DNA from: Acidobacteriota bacterium
GTDB lineage: Bacteria > Acidobacteriota > Terriglobia > Bryobacterales > UBA6623
Direction of reading: 5' to 3'
Assembly (NCBI GenBank): GCA_016125275.1
Contig: WGMB01000017.1
Location: forward strand, 124,001-188,000
Length of the DNA: 64,000 nt
Shown: positions 1-11,248 of the stretch, piece by piece
How the letters are laid out: each line of letters starts with the position of its first letter
How positions within the stretch are numbered: the first letter of the stretch is position 1
Notes under the pieces: generated by a model
What the model saw: the letters and a program-made list of their open reading frames with translations, nothing else
The model's database searches: none
Told to the model about the DNA's origin: nothing
Program-made: the position numbers and the translations under genes

Positions 1-2125
1 CATCGGAGCCTTCCACCACCATGCGGCAGACGTCCTGCTGGTGCGGCCGAAACTCGTCGAACCCGAACACCTGCTTGAGCAGCACGGGCAGCCCGTCTGG
101 CGGCGTCTGGCGGCGTTCGGCCGGCAGCGGCGACGGGACGGGCGCAGGGCCCGGCTCCGCCTCCACCGACCGGGGCTTGCCAAACAGCCCCTCGGCGCGC
201 CGTACGTCGGCGACCGTGGCATGTCGTTGCATGCGCTTGGCCGACTCCGCCAAGCCCGCGCCCAGCAGCGTCGGCTGGCGCGGAGCCACAGCGGCCGGCG
301 GCTCGCCCACGACCTCGCGGACATACGCTTCGATGCCCGTCATGAAGCTCTCGAGCGTATCGTCGCCGCGCTCGATCGCCTTGAGCCGGGCCTCCCACTC
401 GCCGGTCATCTCCGGGCTCTTGACCTTCTCGTGGACGACCTCGATCAGCCGCACTCCCTTGTCGGTGGCCGCCAGCGAGCGTTTCTGGCGCTCCACATAG
501 CCTCTGTCGATGAGCGTCTCCAGGATCGAGGCGCGAGTGGCCGGCGTCCCCAAGCCGCGCTCGCGCATCGCCTCGGAGAGCTCCTTGTCATCCAGGGCCT
601 TGCCCGCGGACTCCATCGCGGTCAGCAGCGTGGCGTCAGTAAGGCGCTTTGGCGGACGGGTCTTCTTCTTGTCGAGCGAGACGTCCACGACCTTCGCGGC
701 GAGCCCTTCGGCGAGGCCCGCCGGCAACTGCGGCTCCTCGTCCTCGTCGCGCCGACTCTGCCGAGGCGGCTCGTCGACGGCCTTCCAGCCCTGCTGCTCC
801 ACCACCGTTCCGGAGCTGTGAAAGCGGTCCACGACCTCGCTCCCCTCGCCGACCGCCGTGATGACCGTCGTCGTCGATCGGATGTGCACGGGCTGCCAAG
901 CCGTCAGCAGACGTCGGCAAATCAGGTCGTAGATCTTGCCTTCGGGCGAGTCTCGGTCGAGGCCGTGGGAGGACCGGCCGGTGGGAATGATGGCGTGGTG
1001 ATCGGTGACCTTGGCGTCGTCCACGAAGCGCTTGCCGAGCGGCTTCGCGCCGGTCTCCGGGACCAGGTCCGCACGGTACGGCTCGGCGATCGCCTCCACG
1101 ACCTGCGGCAGGCGCTTGGCGATCTCCTTGGACAGGTGACGGCTGTCCGTGCGCGGGTAGGTGATCAGCTTCTCGCGCTCATACAGCCGCTGCGCGATCT
1201 CCAGCGTCTTGCCGGCTCGAAAGCCGTACAGGCGGTTTGCCCGCCGCTGCAGCTCGGTCAGGTCGAACAGCGGCGGCGCCGGCCAGCGCTGCGTCTCGCG
1301 CTCGGCGGACTCCACTCGCGCAGGCTGGTTGCGCACGCGAGCCGCGATCGCCTCGGCCTCTTCGCCGTCGATCGGCAACCGCGACTGGCGCTTGCCGCCT
1401 TCTTCGCGGAACCAGACGCCCTTCCAACGCTTGTCGGCCTCGGCCAGAAACTCCGCCGAGACCTCGAAGTACTCCTCGGGACGGAAGTTCCGGATATCGA
1501 GCTCGCGCCCCACCAGCATCGCCAGAGTCGGCGTCTGCACCCTGCCCACGGAAAGCGAATCATCGTAATCGAGGCTGTAAGCGCGCGAGAGATTCATGCC
1601 CACCAGCCAGTCGGCCCGGCTGCGGGCGCGCGCGGCGGCTCCCAGTCGATCGAAGTCGGTCCCTGGGCGCAAGCGCTCGAAACCCTCGCGAATCGCGTCG
1701 GCGGTCAGGGACGAGATCCACAACCGATCGAAGGGCCTTTCGCACCCGGCGGCTTCGCGAATCAGACGGAAAATGAGCTCGCCCTCGCGGCCGGCGTCCG
1801 TGGCGCAGACGATGCGGCCAATCTTCGGGCTGTTGAGAATCTTGCGGACGACCTCGAACTGGTCGAGCGTCTGCTCGGACGCCACCAGCGGCCAGGAATC
1901 CGGGAACATCGGCAGGGCGTTGCGCCGCCAACGTTTCCACTCCGGATTGATCTGGTGCGGCTCGGCCAGCCCCACCAAGTGGCCCACCGCCCAGGTGACC
2001 ACCCACCCGGCGCCGTGGAGATAGCCGCGACCCTGTTGATTGGCCCCCAACACGCGCGCAATATCGCGCGCTACGGAAGGCTTTTCGGCGACGACGGCCG
2101 AGCTTTTCTCGGCTGAAACGGACAA
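1..2125 (-). CDS. topB: DNA topoisomerase III fused to RecQ helicase (3' end outside window)
   Basis: One uninterrupted reading frame runs from a TTG start at 2125 to the window edge. Residues about 10-600 are a type IA topoisomerase: Toprim motifs EKPSVARDIARVLGA and CATDAGREGELIFR, the core motif VGRVQTPTLAMLVG, and the catalytic tyrosine Y323 in LITYPRTDS. After the usual end of TopB there is an Ala/Pro-rich linker (about 605-680), and then the opening motif of RecQ helicases, VFGFDEFRPHQQDVC. I checked codon by codon that the linker stays in frame, with no stop. TopB relaxes and decatenates DNA through a transient 5'-phosphotyrosine link. RecQ unwinds DNA 3' to 5', and the two enzymes work as partners in many organisms. 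The TTG start is chosen because a stop lies seven codons upstream and no ATG or GTG falls between; a GAGAG sequence sits 3-4 bases before it. Only about 25 RecQ residues are visible, so whether the helicase is complete is unknown. Confidence 0.88.
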   Translation of the reverse strand, partial: MSVSAEKSSAVVAEKPSVARDIARVLGANQQGRGYLHGAGWVVTWAVGHLVGLAEPHQINPEWKRWRRNALPMFPDSWPLVASEQTLDQFEVVRKILNSPKIGRIVCATDAGREGELIFRLIREAAGCERPFDRLWISSLTADAIREGFERLRPGTDFDRLGAAARARSRADWLVGMNLSRAYSLDYDDSLSVGRVQTPTLAMLVGRELDIRNFRPEEYFEVSAEFLAEADKRWKGVWFREEGGKRQSRLPIDGEEAEAIAARVRNQPARVESAERETQRWPAPPLFDLTELQRRANRLYGFRAGKTLEIAQRLYEREKLITYPRTDSRHLSKEIAKRLPQVVEAIAEPYRADLVPETGAKPLGKRFVDDAKVTDHHAIIPTGRSSHGLDRDSPEGKIYDLICRRLLTAWQPVHIRSTTTVITAVGEGSEVVDRFHSSGTVVEQQGWKAVDEPPRQSRRDEDEEPQLPAGLAEGLAAKVVDVSLDKKKTRPPKRLTDATLLTAMESAGKALDDKELSEAMRERGLGTPATRASILETLIDRGYVERQKRSLAATDKGVRLIEVVHEKVKSPEMTGEWEARLKAIERGDDTLESFMTGIEAYVREVVGEPPAAVAPRQPTLLGAGLAESAKRMQRHATVADVRRAEGLFGKPRSVEAEPGPAPVPSPLPAERRQTPPDGLPVLLKQVFGFDEFRPHQQDVCRMVVEGSD

Positions 2126-2240
2126 GAGCTCTCGTCCGCTATTCTAGCTTGGTCGGCGCGTTCCGCTCCCCCCAAGGGCGGACCGCGCGTCGACTAGGAG
2201 AACCTGGGGGCGCTTCCAGGCAGCCAACGCCGGCCGCGGA

Positions 2241-2600
2241 TCAGCTCGCCTTGGCGTGCAGCGCGGAACCGCTGTAGGAGTACGGCCGATTGAAGCCCGC
2301 GGCGTATGCCGCGGCTTGGCCACCGTCTTCCAGCGTTGAATCCCATTTGGGAATGACGTTATTTTGCTTTAAACGCTCCCGCACATCGTCCGGATCACGC
2401 GCGAGCAACGAACAGCAAAACTCGAACGTAAAACCAGACTTCGTACGCCCCTGAATCCACTCCAGAGCCTCCTCCCTGTGCCGTCTCGGCCCATTGCTGG
2501 CGTCCTGCAACGCCTGGATCAAGATCGCACCCGCCAACCGCTGCAAAGCCCTGTCGGGATCGGCCTGACTTCTGCCGGATAACATCGATGCCATGAACAT
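2241..2600 (-). CDS. Small protein of unknown function (119 aa)
   Basis: I do not recognise a named family. The protein is soluble, with no signal peptide or membrane segment. Its core alternates helical blocks around ALEWIQG, FTFEFCCSLLARDPD and VRERLKQ. This resembles small bacterial proteins in which a charged helix is followed by a short WixG motif and a DP(D/E)xVRxRL end, but I can assign no function. There are three in-frame ATG codons within the first six residues. The first is taken because an AGAGG lies about ten bases upstream. It follows topB on the same strand after a gap of about 115 bases, but it is transcribed towards topB from its own upstream region, so it may be the first gene of that unit. 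Confidence 0.55.
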   Translation of the reverse strand: MFMASMLSGRSQADPDRALQRLAGAILIQALQDASNGPRRHREEALEWIQGRTKSGFTFEFCCSLLARDPDDVRERLKQNNVIPKWDSTLEDGGQAAAYAAGFNRPYSYSGSALHAKAS

Positions 2601-2720
2601 AGTTTGGGGACCTCTGACGCCTCTTATGCTCCCAGTTCAATGGAAGAAATAGAATGGAGCCTTGGTACCGAAATAGTCTAAGTCAAGGGCCTGAGACGGA
2701 AGCGGGACTATCGGAGCAAC

Positions 2721-2744
2721 GCAACTGGGGAAGGCCCTAGTTGC
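2721..2744. repeat. 10-bp hairpin upstream of ppk2
   Basis: The sequence gcaactgggg, then aagg, then ccctagttgc forms a ten-pair stem (one G-T wobble) with a four-base loop. The left arm is repeated almost exactly as gcaactcggg at 2764-2773. It lies in the 227-base gap between the divergent 119-aa gene and ppk2, about 85 bases before the ppk2 start. No T-tract follows, so an operator or a leader structure is more likely than a terminator. Confidence 0.4.
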
Positions 2745-2827
2745 CTCGGCCGTCGCAGCGCTAGCAACTCGGGCCTCTTTCGCGAAGTTTTCTTGTCGCT
2801 GTCCGTGGGTCGTGGTACCGTCCCCGC

Positions 2828-3769
2828 ATGAGCGACTCGACCAGCGGTTCCAAGGCGCGGAAGGCGGGGTCCTCCGACCTTGCCATCGTCCCTCCCCCGC
2901 CCCCGGAAGGCGACGCGAGCCAGGCCGCCGAGCCGGCTCTGACGCCCGACGATCTGGCCCTGCTGAACTCCGGCGCGGGCCTGCGCAAGCTACTCAAATC
3001 CAAGCACATCAAGGTCGGGAAGATTCTGGCGGCGCTACGCTACGAGCAGGAGTTGGAGGGTTTGCAGGTGGAGCTCGTCAAGCTCCAGCGCTCAGTGCAG
3101 GAGGAAGGCCGCCGGGTCGCCATCATCTTCGAGGGCCGGGACGCGGCGGGCAAGGGCGGCGCCATCCTGCGGTTCACGCAGCACCTGAGCCCTCGCGCCA
3201 TGCGGGTGGTGGCCCTAGCCAAACCCACTCCGGTGGAGAAGGGAGAATGGTACTTCCAGCGCTACACCCGGCACTTGCCCGATCCCGGCCAGATGGTCTT
3301 CTTCGACCGCTCCTGGTACAACCGGGCGGTCGTGGAGCCGGTCAACGGCTTCTGCACCGAGGAGCAGTACCAGACCTTCATGCGCCAAGTTCCGGAATTC
3401 GAGCACATGCTCTTCGAGGACGGCATCGAGATGATCAAGTTCTGGTTCTCGATCACCAAGAAGACTCAGCAGAAGCGGTTTCGCTCGCGGCGGCGCAATC
3501 CGCTCAAGAACTGGAAGGTGAGCCCCGTCGACGAGCGCGCCCAGGACCTGTGGGATTCTTACACCCACTACAAGGACGAGATGTTCAGCCGGACGCACAC
3601 GTCCTACAGCCCCTGGATCATCGTCGGCACCAACGACAAACACAAGGCCCGCCTGGAGGGCATCCGCTACGTGCTTTCGCGGCTGCCCTACGAAGGGAAG
3701 AGCGACGCCAAGGTCGATCTCTATCCCGACCCTAACGTCGTCTCCCGCTTCCACCGCGGCTCGATCTGA
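2828..3769 (+). CDS. ppk2: Polyphosphate kinase 2, class I type
   Basis: PPK2 transfers phosphate between polyphosphate and nucleotides; class I enzymes favour making ATP or GTP from the diphosphate. The 313-aa product has the Walker A motif EGRDAAGKGG (around residue 104), the lid/Walker B stretch FFDRSWYNRAVVEPVNGFC (around 158), and the basic block TQQKRFRSRRRNP typical of the family. The first 55 residues are low-complexity and Pro/Ala-rich and lie outside the conserved core. No clear ribosome site precedes the ATG, and the start could lie slightly downstream. Class I rather than class II or III is inferred from length and from the VEPVNGFC motif. The gene stands alone and converges on the small gene at 3785-4024. 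Confidence 0.93.
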   Translation: MSDSTSGSKARKAGSSDLAIVPPPPPEGDASQAAEPALTPDDLALLNSGAGLRKLLKSKHIKVGKILAALRYEQELEGLQVELVKLQRSVQEEGRRVAIIFEGRDAAGKGGAILRFTQHLSPRAMRVVALAKPTPVEKGEWYFQRYTRHLPDPGQMVFFDRSWYNRAVVEPVNGFCTEEQYQTFMRQVPEFEHMLFEDGIEMIKFWFSITKKTQQKRFRSRRRNPLKNWKVSPVDERAQDLWDSYTHYKDEMFSRTHTSYSPWIIVGTNDKHKARLEGIRYVLSRLPYEGKSDAKVDLYPDPNVVSRFHRGSI

Positions 3770-3784
3770 GGCGCCTCGACGCGG

Positions 3785-4024
3785 CTATCGGGCGGCGCTA
3801 CGCATCCGCCCCGCCCACAGCAGGAACGAGAGCAGCCGACGCCGCTCGCGCCAACTGAAGGCCCAGAAGGTTTCGCGTTGAATGGAGGCGGCCGGCAGAC
3901 CCCAGTAGGTTTCGATGCGCCAGCGCAAGTACGGGCTCTTCCAAGGGCTCAGCCGAGCGCCGCGTGTGGAGTCCCAAACGAACGCCGCGGCGGCGGCGAG
4001 CTCACGCAGCGGCGGCACGACCAC
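3785..4024 (-). CDS. Small conserved protein, third gene of the VWA operon (79 aa)
   Basis: The GTG start at 4024 lies two bases after the stop codon of the VWA gene at 4027-4974, so the two are probably co-translated. The protein is rich in Trp and Arg. It has an Ala-rich N-terminal helix, the stretch SPYLRWRIETYWGLPA, and a basic end ETFWAFSWRERRRLLSFLLWAGRM. From memory, similar short proteins with a YLRWRiETY core occur in acidobacterial genomes, so I treat it as a real gene, but its function is unknown. There is no signal peptide and no clear membrane span. The aromatic and basic composition would fit a peripheral membrane or nucleic-acid contact, which is speculation. Confidence 0.68.
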   Translation of the reverse strand: MVVPPLRELAAAAAFVWDSTRGARLSPWKSPYLRWRIETYWGLPAASIQRETFWAFSWRERRRLLSFLLWAGRMRSAAR

Positions 4025-4026
4025 CC

Positions 4027-4974
4027 CTATTGCGCATAGTAGCCGGGGCGATGACGCACCTTGTACTTCTTCGCCTTGCCCTTGAGCTCGATCTTGATCT
4101 CGCGAAATCCCTTCGAGTCGAGATCGGTCGGCGTGTAGGCCAGTGTGTACTGATTGCGGATGTCGTAGGCGATCTGGGTGGTCAGCGAGTGTACCTCGTC
4201 GACCGTCTCCGGGAAGTACGACGGCCCGCCCGTCGCCCGCGTGATGTAGCGGATCGCCCGGGCGGCGCGCTTGGCGGACCCCTTCTCTTCCTCGCTCAGC
4301 AGGCCGATCGAATAGATCGTGGTGGCGTTGTTCTGCTCCTGCAACTCGCGCACCAGCGTCTCCAGGTCGAGCTTCGGCTTGCTGGCGTTGTCTTCGCCGT
4401 CGGTGATGAGGAGCAGAACCCGCTTGTCGTGCTTGGCCTTCTCGTTGAGGTAGTCCAGCGACATCTGGATCGCCAGATAGAACGCCGTGCCGCCGCGCGA
4501 GTCGATGCGCTGCAAGGCGTCCTGCATGCGGTCGATGTCGTTGGTGAAGGGGCTATCGAGATAGGCGTCGTCGTTGAAGTTGACGATGAAGACCTCATCA
4601 TCGGGGTTCGACGCCTTCACGAAGTCCACGGCCGCGGCGTTGACCTTCAGCCGCTTGTCCCGCATTGAGCCGGAGTTGTCGACCAGAATGCCTACGGAAA
4701 CCGGCACGTCTTCCCGACGGAAGAGCTTGATCGGCTGCAGAACGCCGTTCTCATAGATCTCGAAGGAGTCTTCCTTGAGATCGGGGACGATGCGGTCATC
4801 CTTGTCGGCGACGGTCACATGCAGCACCACCAGCTCGGTGCCGCCCGTGAAGACGGGAACCACGCCCTCTTCCTGTCCATCAGACCCGCTCTGCGCGCGG
4901 GCTACAACTACGGTCACGCCGCCGAGGCCGAGGGCCAGAGCGCTGGACAGAAAGGCTCTTCTCGAATTCCCCAT
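4027..4974 (-). CDS. VWFA-related acidobacterial protein, Tat-exported
   Basis: Secreted protein with one von Willebrand factor A domain of the acidobacterial type (the TIGR03436 group). The ATG at 4974 gives MGNSRRAFLSSALALGLGG, a twin-arginine-like signal; a longer frame upstream lacks this logic and overlaps the preceding gene. After a short linker come a beta-rich pre-domain (ELVVLHVTVADKDDRIVPDL) and the metal site DNSGSM (D99, S101, S103), with the second acidic cluster at LLLITDGEDNASKP. The C-terminal motif YDIRNQYTLAYTPT and the RHRPGYYAQ end are typical of the group. Function in these bacteria is not established; metal-dependent protein binding at the cell surface or in the periplasm is the usual inference. 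It is the middle gene of a three-gene unit, downstream of a paralogue. Confidence 0.88.
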   Translation of the reverse strand: MGNSRRAFLSSALALGLGGVTVVVARAQSGSDGQEEGVVPVFTGGTELVVLHVTVADKDDRIVPDLKEDSFEIYENGVLQPIKLFRREDVPVSVGILVDNSGSMRDKRLKVNAAAVDFVKASNPDDEVFIVNFNDDAYLDSPFTNDIDRMQDALQRIDSRGGTAFYLAIQMSLDYLNEKAKHDKRVLLLITDGEDNASKPKLDLETLVRELQEQNNATTIYSIGLLSEEEKGSAKRAARAIRYITRATGGPSYFPETVDEVHSLTTQIAYDIRNQYTLAYTPTDLDSKGFREIKIELKGKAKKYKVRHRPGYYAQ

Positions 4975-5012
4975 TCTCCCGATTGTACGCGGCCTGAACC
5001 GTTTCCGTTGCT

Positions 5013-6077
5013 TTATCGGGAAGGAGCGTAGTACCCGTTGCGGAAATACGGGCGCAACTGCGGCATGCCGCGAATCTTCTGGATCTCCACCTTCACGCGC
5101 CGCCACTTGCCGTCGCGGTCAAGGTTGGTGGGCACGTAGCCGAGCACGTATTGGTTGCGAAGCTCGATGCCGATCTTCTCCGCCACGTCAGGAAGCTCGT
5201 TGAGGTTCTCCACCGGAAACTGCCGGCCGCCGGTCGCTTCCGTGATGTCATTGAGCAGCCCCGGTCCAGCCAATTCTTCCGGCGTCCGGCTCCTCGCCCC
5301 ATAGGGTTCGAAGATGCCGATGGCGTAGATCTGTACGTCCGACTCCCGCACCAAGCTCTTGATCTCCCGCTCGGTGTAACGGCTCGAGTTGTCGCCGCCG
5401 TCGGAGATCACCAGTAGCGCCTTGCGCTGGTTCTTGGCTTCCTTCATCTTGTTCAGGGCCAAGTAGATGGCGTCCAACAGAGCGGTGCGACCTTTGGACT
5501 CGATAAACGTGAGGCGGCTCTGGATGTCCTCCAAGCTGTCGGTGAACTCCGTCAGCATGTCGGGACGGTTGTTGAACGTTTCCAGGAAGAACTCGTCCTC
5601 GGGGTTGGCCGTCTTGAAGAACTGCGCCACGGCCTCGCGGGCCTTGCTCATCTTCTCGCCCATGCTGCCGGAGGCGTCAAAGACAATCGCAAGAGAAAGA
5701 GGCGAATCCTCAGCGCCGAACTGTACGATCTCCTGCTTGTTCTTGTCCTCGGAGATCTCGAAGTGTTCCTTGCCCAGACCGGTGACCATGCGGCCCATCG
5801 GGTCGGTCACGGTCACGTTGATCAGCACCAAGTCGACGTCCGTCTTGATGACCGACGCGCGTTGGTTCTGGCGATCCTGGGCCGAATCCTGCGGCCTGGT
5901 CTTGAGCTCGACGGTGGCGGAAGCGTCCGCGGTGGCGGCTTTGTCGGCGGGATCCTGTGGGAGATTCGCGTCGGCGGACCGAAGCGGTGCGGGCGAAAAC
6001 CAAAACAAGCAACCGAGCGTAATCGTCACTAGAGGGAGTTGCCCATGCGACATCCAACCGCTCCTGCTCTTGATCAC
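5013..6077 (-). CDS. VWFA-related acidobacterial protein, secreted (paralogue of the next gene)
   Basis: First gene of the VWA operon. The GTG start at 6077 is chosen because AAGGAGG stands just four to five bases before it; an in-frame ATG eight codons in is the alternative. A hydrophobic signal segment (LPLVTITLGCLFWFSPAP) is followed by a Gln/Asp-rich spacer, the pre-domain (VDLVLINVTVTDPMGRMV) and the VWA metal site DASGSM (D134, S136, S138), then ALLVISDGGDNSSRYT and the family end IELRNQYVLGYVPTNLDRDG. It shares this whole plan with the downstream gene, so the two probably arose by duplication and may work as a pair. The 38-base gap between them fits one transcript. Confidence 0.88.
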   Translation of the reverse strand: MIKSRSGWMSHGQLPLVTITLGCLFWFSPAPLRSADANLPQDPADKAATADASATVELKTRPQDSAQDRQNQRASVIKTDVDLVLINVTVTDPMGRMVTGLGKEHFEISEDKNKQEIVQFGAEDSPLSLAIVFDASGSMGEKMSKAREAVAQFFKTANPEDEFFLETFNNRPDMLTEFTDSLEDIQSRLTFIESKGRTALLDAIYLALNKMKEAKNQRKALLVISDGGDNSSRYTEREIKSLVRESDVQIYAIGIFEPYGARSRTPEELAGPGLLNDITEATGGRQFPVENLNELPDVAEKIGIELRNQYVLGYVPTNLDRDGKWRRVKVEIQKIRGMPQLRPYFRNGYYAPSR

Positions 6078-6134
6078 GCGCCCTCCTTGTGAGTCCCCGC
6101 GGGTCTTGTGAACTGATCTTCCCCGGATGCCCGG

Positions 6135-6188
6135 ATTCTAGCACACGCCTCCAACATGCTAGAGTTAGATGTACCTCCCCGGGGGTAC
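6135..6188. promoter_or_regulatory. Divergent control region with two dyads and a candidate -10
   Basis: The gap between the VWA operon (minus) and pyrG (plus) holds two inverted repeats: TCTAGCA/TGCTAGA at 6137-6143 and 6157-6163, and gtacctcccc/gggggtac at 6171-6188 (one mismatch). On the minus strand the first dyad contains TGCTAGAAT, which reads as an extended -10 (TGn-TAGAAT, 6135-6140) about 58 bases before the VWA GTG. I found no good -35. These look like protein-binding sites or promoter elements, but no regulator is known. Confidence 0.35.
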
Positions 6189-6355
6189 GTTCGAGGACGT
6201 GCTCGTCGACCGCTCGACTGTTTCGCAGGGCTCCCACACATCGGCAGGATTGTCTCCTCTTCTCTGAGGCGCCTCGTTGCGTCGCCCGCCGTGGTTCGCC
6301 GCGAAACTCTTCCAGAGCCAGGGCGAGCTAGTCTCTGTGCGGGTGTAGCGAAGCG

Positions 6356-8068
<1,713 letters not shown>

Positions 8069-8241
8069 CCGCCTTTCCGTTTCGGCGGGGAGCCGTCCCA
8101 ACCGGGAGCTCCCTGCTACACCTCCCTAATCGCTCTTAGGGCCTTCCCCGGAGGGCTTTCGCACCAGCGGTACTGTTACTGTGGGGCCATTGGGCAAAGG
8201 GCATCCCGCTCGAGACCCATCCCTGGAGACTCAGTCACGCT

Positions 8242-8382
8242 ATGGAGCTGTCCACTCTATTGATAGGAATCGGCGCCGCACTGGTCGCCTTCCTCGCGTT
8301 TGTAGCCGCCCCTCGTCTAATGCGGTCGTTGCTGTCCCCCGACGCGACGGCGACGCGGCCCGCCGGCCTTCGGCCCCGATAG
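8242..8382 (+). CDS. Possible single-span membrane peptide (46 aa)
   Basis: A short frame from ATG 8242 encodes one hydrophobic helix (LLIGIGAALVAFLAFVAAP) followed by a basic-to-polar tail that starts RLMRSLLS. The order of parts fits a small inner-membrane peptide. It lies between pyrG and the terminator at 8408-8437, with a GGAGA about 15 bases upstream, which is too far to be convincing. It could be chance in high-GC DNA. No family is recognised. Confidence 0.3.
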   Translation: MELSTLLIGIGAALVAFLAFVAAPRLMRSLLSPDATATRPAGLRPR

Positions 8383-8407
8383 TACCCCCTCCTCTATCGG
8401 GAACGCG

Positions 8408-8437
8408 AAACGGGACGGCCTTTCGGCCGTCCCGTTT
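8408..8437. terminator. Bidirectional intrinsic terminator between pyrG and the oxidase operon
   Basis: AAACGGGACGGCC, loop TTTC, then GGCCGTCCCGTTT: a perfect 13-pair stem flanked by A and T runs on both sides, so it can stop transcription from either strand. It lies between pyrG with its possible small downstream gene (plus) and the end of the ACIII-caa3 operon (minus, stop at 8468). Confidence 0.85.
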
Positions 8438-8467
8438 TGCATTCTCCCTGAGTTGCTCGAGTCGAGG

Positions 8468-8899
8468 CTAGTGGCCCGCCGCCGCGCCGCCCTCACCGTG
8501 CTCGGCGCCGCCGTGCTCTCCTGCGGCAGCGGCGCCGTGAGGCGTCCCGCCTTCATCCACGAACTGCGGAGCCCAACCCTGCACCGGCTGCCAATCCCGG
8601 GTGAAGTTGTCCGCCAGGGTAAACGACAGCATGATGCCCAACCATAGGAACCCCGTCGCCGCCGCCAACTGCGTGAGCCGGCTCGAGTACTTCACATGCA
8701 TGAAGTACAGCACCACCAGCGACGCCTTGAAGACCGCGATCCCAAGTGCGACGTAAATATTGAACGGTCCCAGGTCGACAAAGGCAACCGCGATCGTCAC
8801 ACCCGTCATCACCAACAACGTGATGAAGATCGCCGCGTAAACCGGGATCGGGACGATGTGGTGCCCGGTGTGATCGTTGTGTCCGTGATGCTCAGCCAT
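8468..8899 (-). CDS. ctaF: Cytochrome c oxidase subunit IV
   Basis: Small prokaryotic subunit IV of the heme-copper oxidase. It has a His-rich N-terminus (MAEHHGHNDHTGHH), three membrane helices (about residues 18-42, 48-68 and 78-98) and the conserved YFMHVKYSSRLT segment. A C-terminal tail of about 45 residues is rich in Gly, Ala, His and Glu and is unlike the short canonical subunit; it may simply be a disordered extension. Last gene of the respiratory operon. Its start is separated from the stop of subunit III by a few bases, and the operon ends at the hairpin 30 bases downstream. Confidence 0.9.
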   Translation of the reverse strand: MAEHHGHNDHTGHHIVPIPVYAAIFITLLVMTGVTIAVAFVDLGPFNIYVALGIAVFKASLVVLYFMHVKYSSRLTQLAAATGFLWLGIMLSFTLADNFTRDWQPVQGWAPQFVDEGGTPHGAAAAGEHGGAEHGEGGAAAGH

Positions 8900-9578
8900 C
8901 TATGCGTGCCGTCCTATCAGATACAGCAAGGGGTACAAGAAGATCCACACGATGTCGACGAAGTGCCAGTAAAGGCCGAACATCTCGATCGGGGAATAGT
9001 AGTCCGCGGAATAGGCGCCTTTGTTCGCTGCGGGAATCAGCCAGACCACGAGCAGCAAGGCGCCGACGATCATGTGCACCGCGTGAACGCCGGTCATCAT
9101 GAAGTACATGAAGAAGTAGAGCTGGACATTGTTCGGGTTCACCGTGTCCGCAAACTCTCCGTGGTACTCGAAGTGCGACCCGGGCACCAGATGGTGCTCG
9201 AACTTCTGCCCGTACTCCACAACCTTGACGCCCAGAAAGATCCCACCGAACAGCAGGGTGAGGATCAGGAACAGGACGATCTTCTTCCGGTCTCCGAGTT
9301 GGCCGAAGTGCACGGCCATCGCCATCGTGAACGAGCTGAAGATCAGGACGGCCGTGTTGACGCCGCCCAGCGCATAATCGAGCTCGTGGCTGCCCGCGGC
9401 CCACGCCAACGGGTACTTCGCCCGGAAGATCGTGTAGGCCATGATCAGACCGCCGAAGAACAGCACTTCGGTGATCAGGAACGCCCACATTCCGAGCGTA
9501 GCCGCCTCTTTCTGCTGCTCGGCGTCGTTGAACTGGTGGTGAACCAGCGAGTGATGATGATCAGCCGTGGCGGCGTGT

Positions 9579-9589
<11 letters not shown>
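8900..9589 (-). CDS. ctaE: Cytochrome c oxidase subunit III
   Basis: Integral membrane subunit that flanks subunit I and supports proton uptake and oxygen access. The 229-aa product shows the subunit III pattern: [21 protein letters not shown], then [31 protein letters not shown], and the end [19 protein letters not shown]. The start is TTG at 9589, inside the end of ctaD (11-base overlap). A strong AGGAGGAAG site lies eight bases before it, within codons of ctaD, so translation is coupled. His-rich residues near the N-terminus match those of subunit IV. Confidence 0.95.
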
Positions 9590-11228
<1,639 letters not shown>

Positions 11229-11248
11229 GCTTCGTTCTCCTCGTGGAA

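Noticed and set aside
41-2116. 691-aa open frame on the plus strand
   Set aside because: Exact antisense phase of the TopB-RecQ gene; the minus strand shows clear topoisomerase motifs, and the plus product has no family features.
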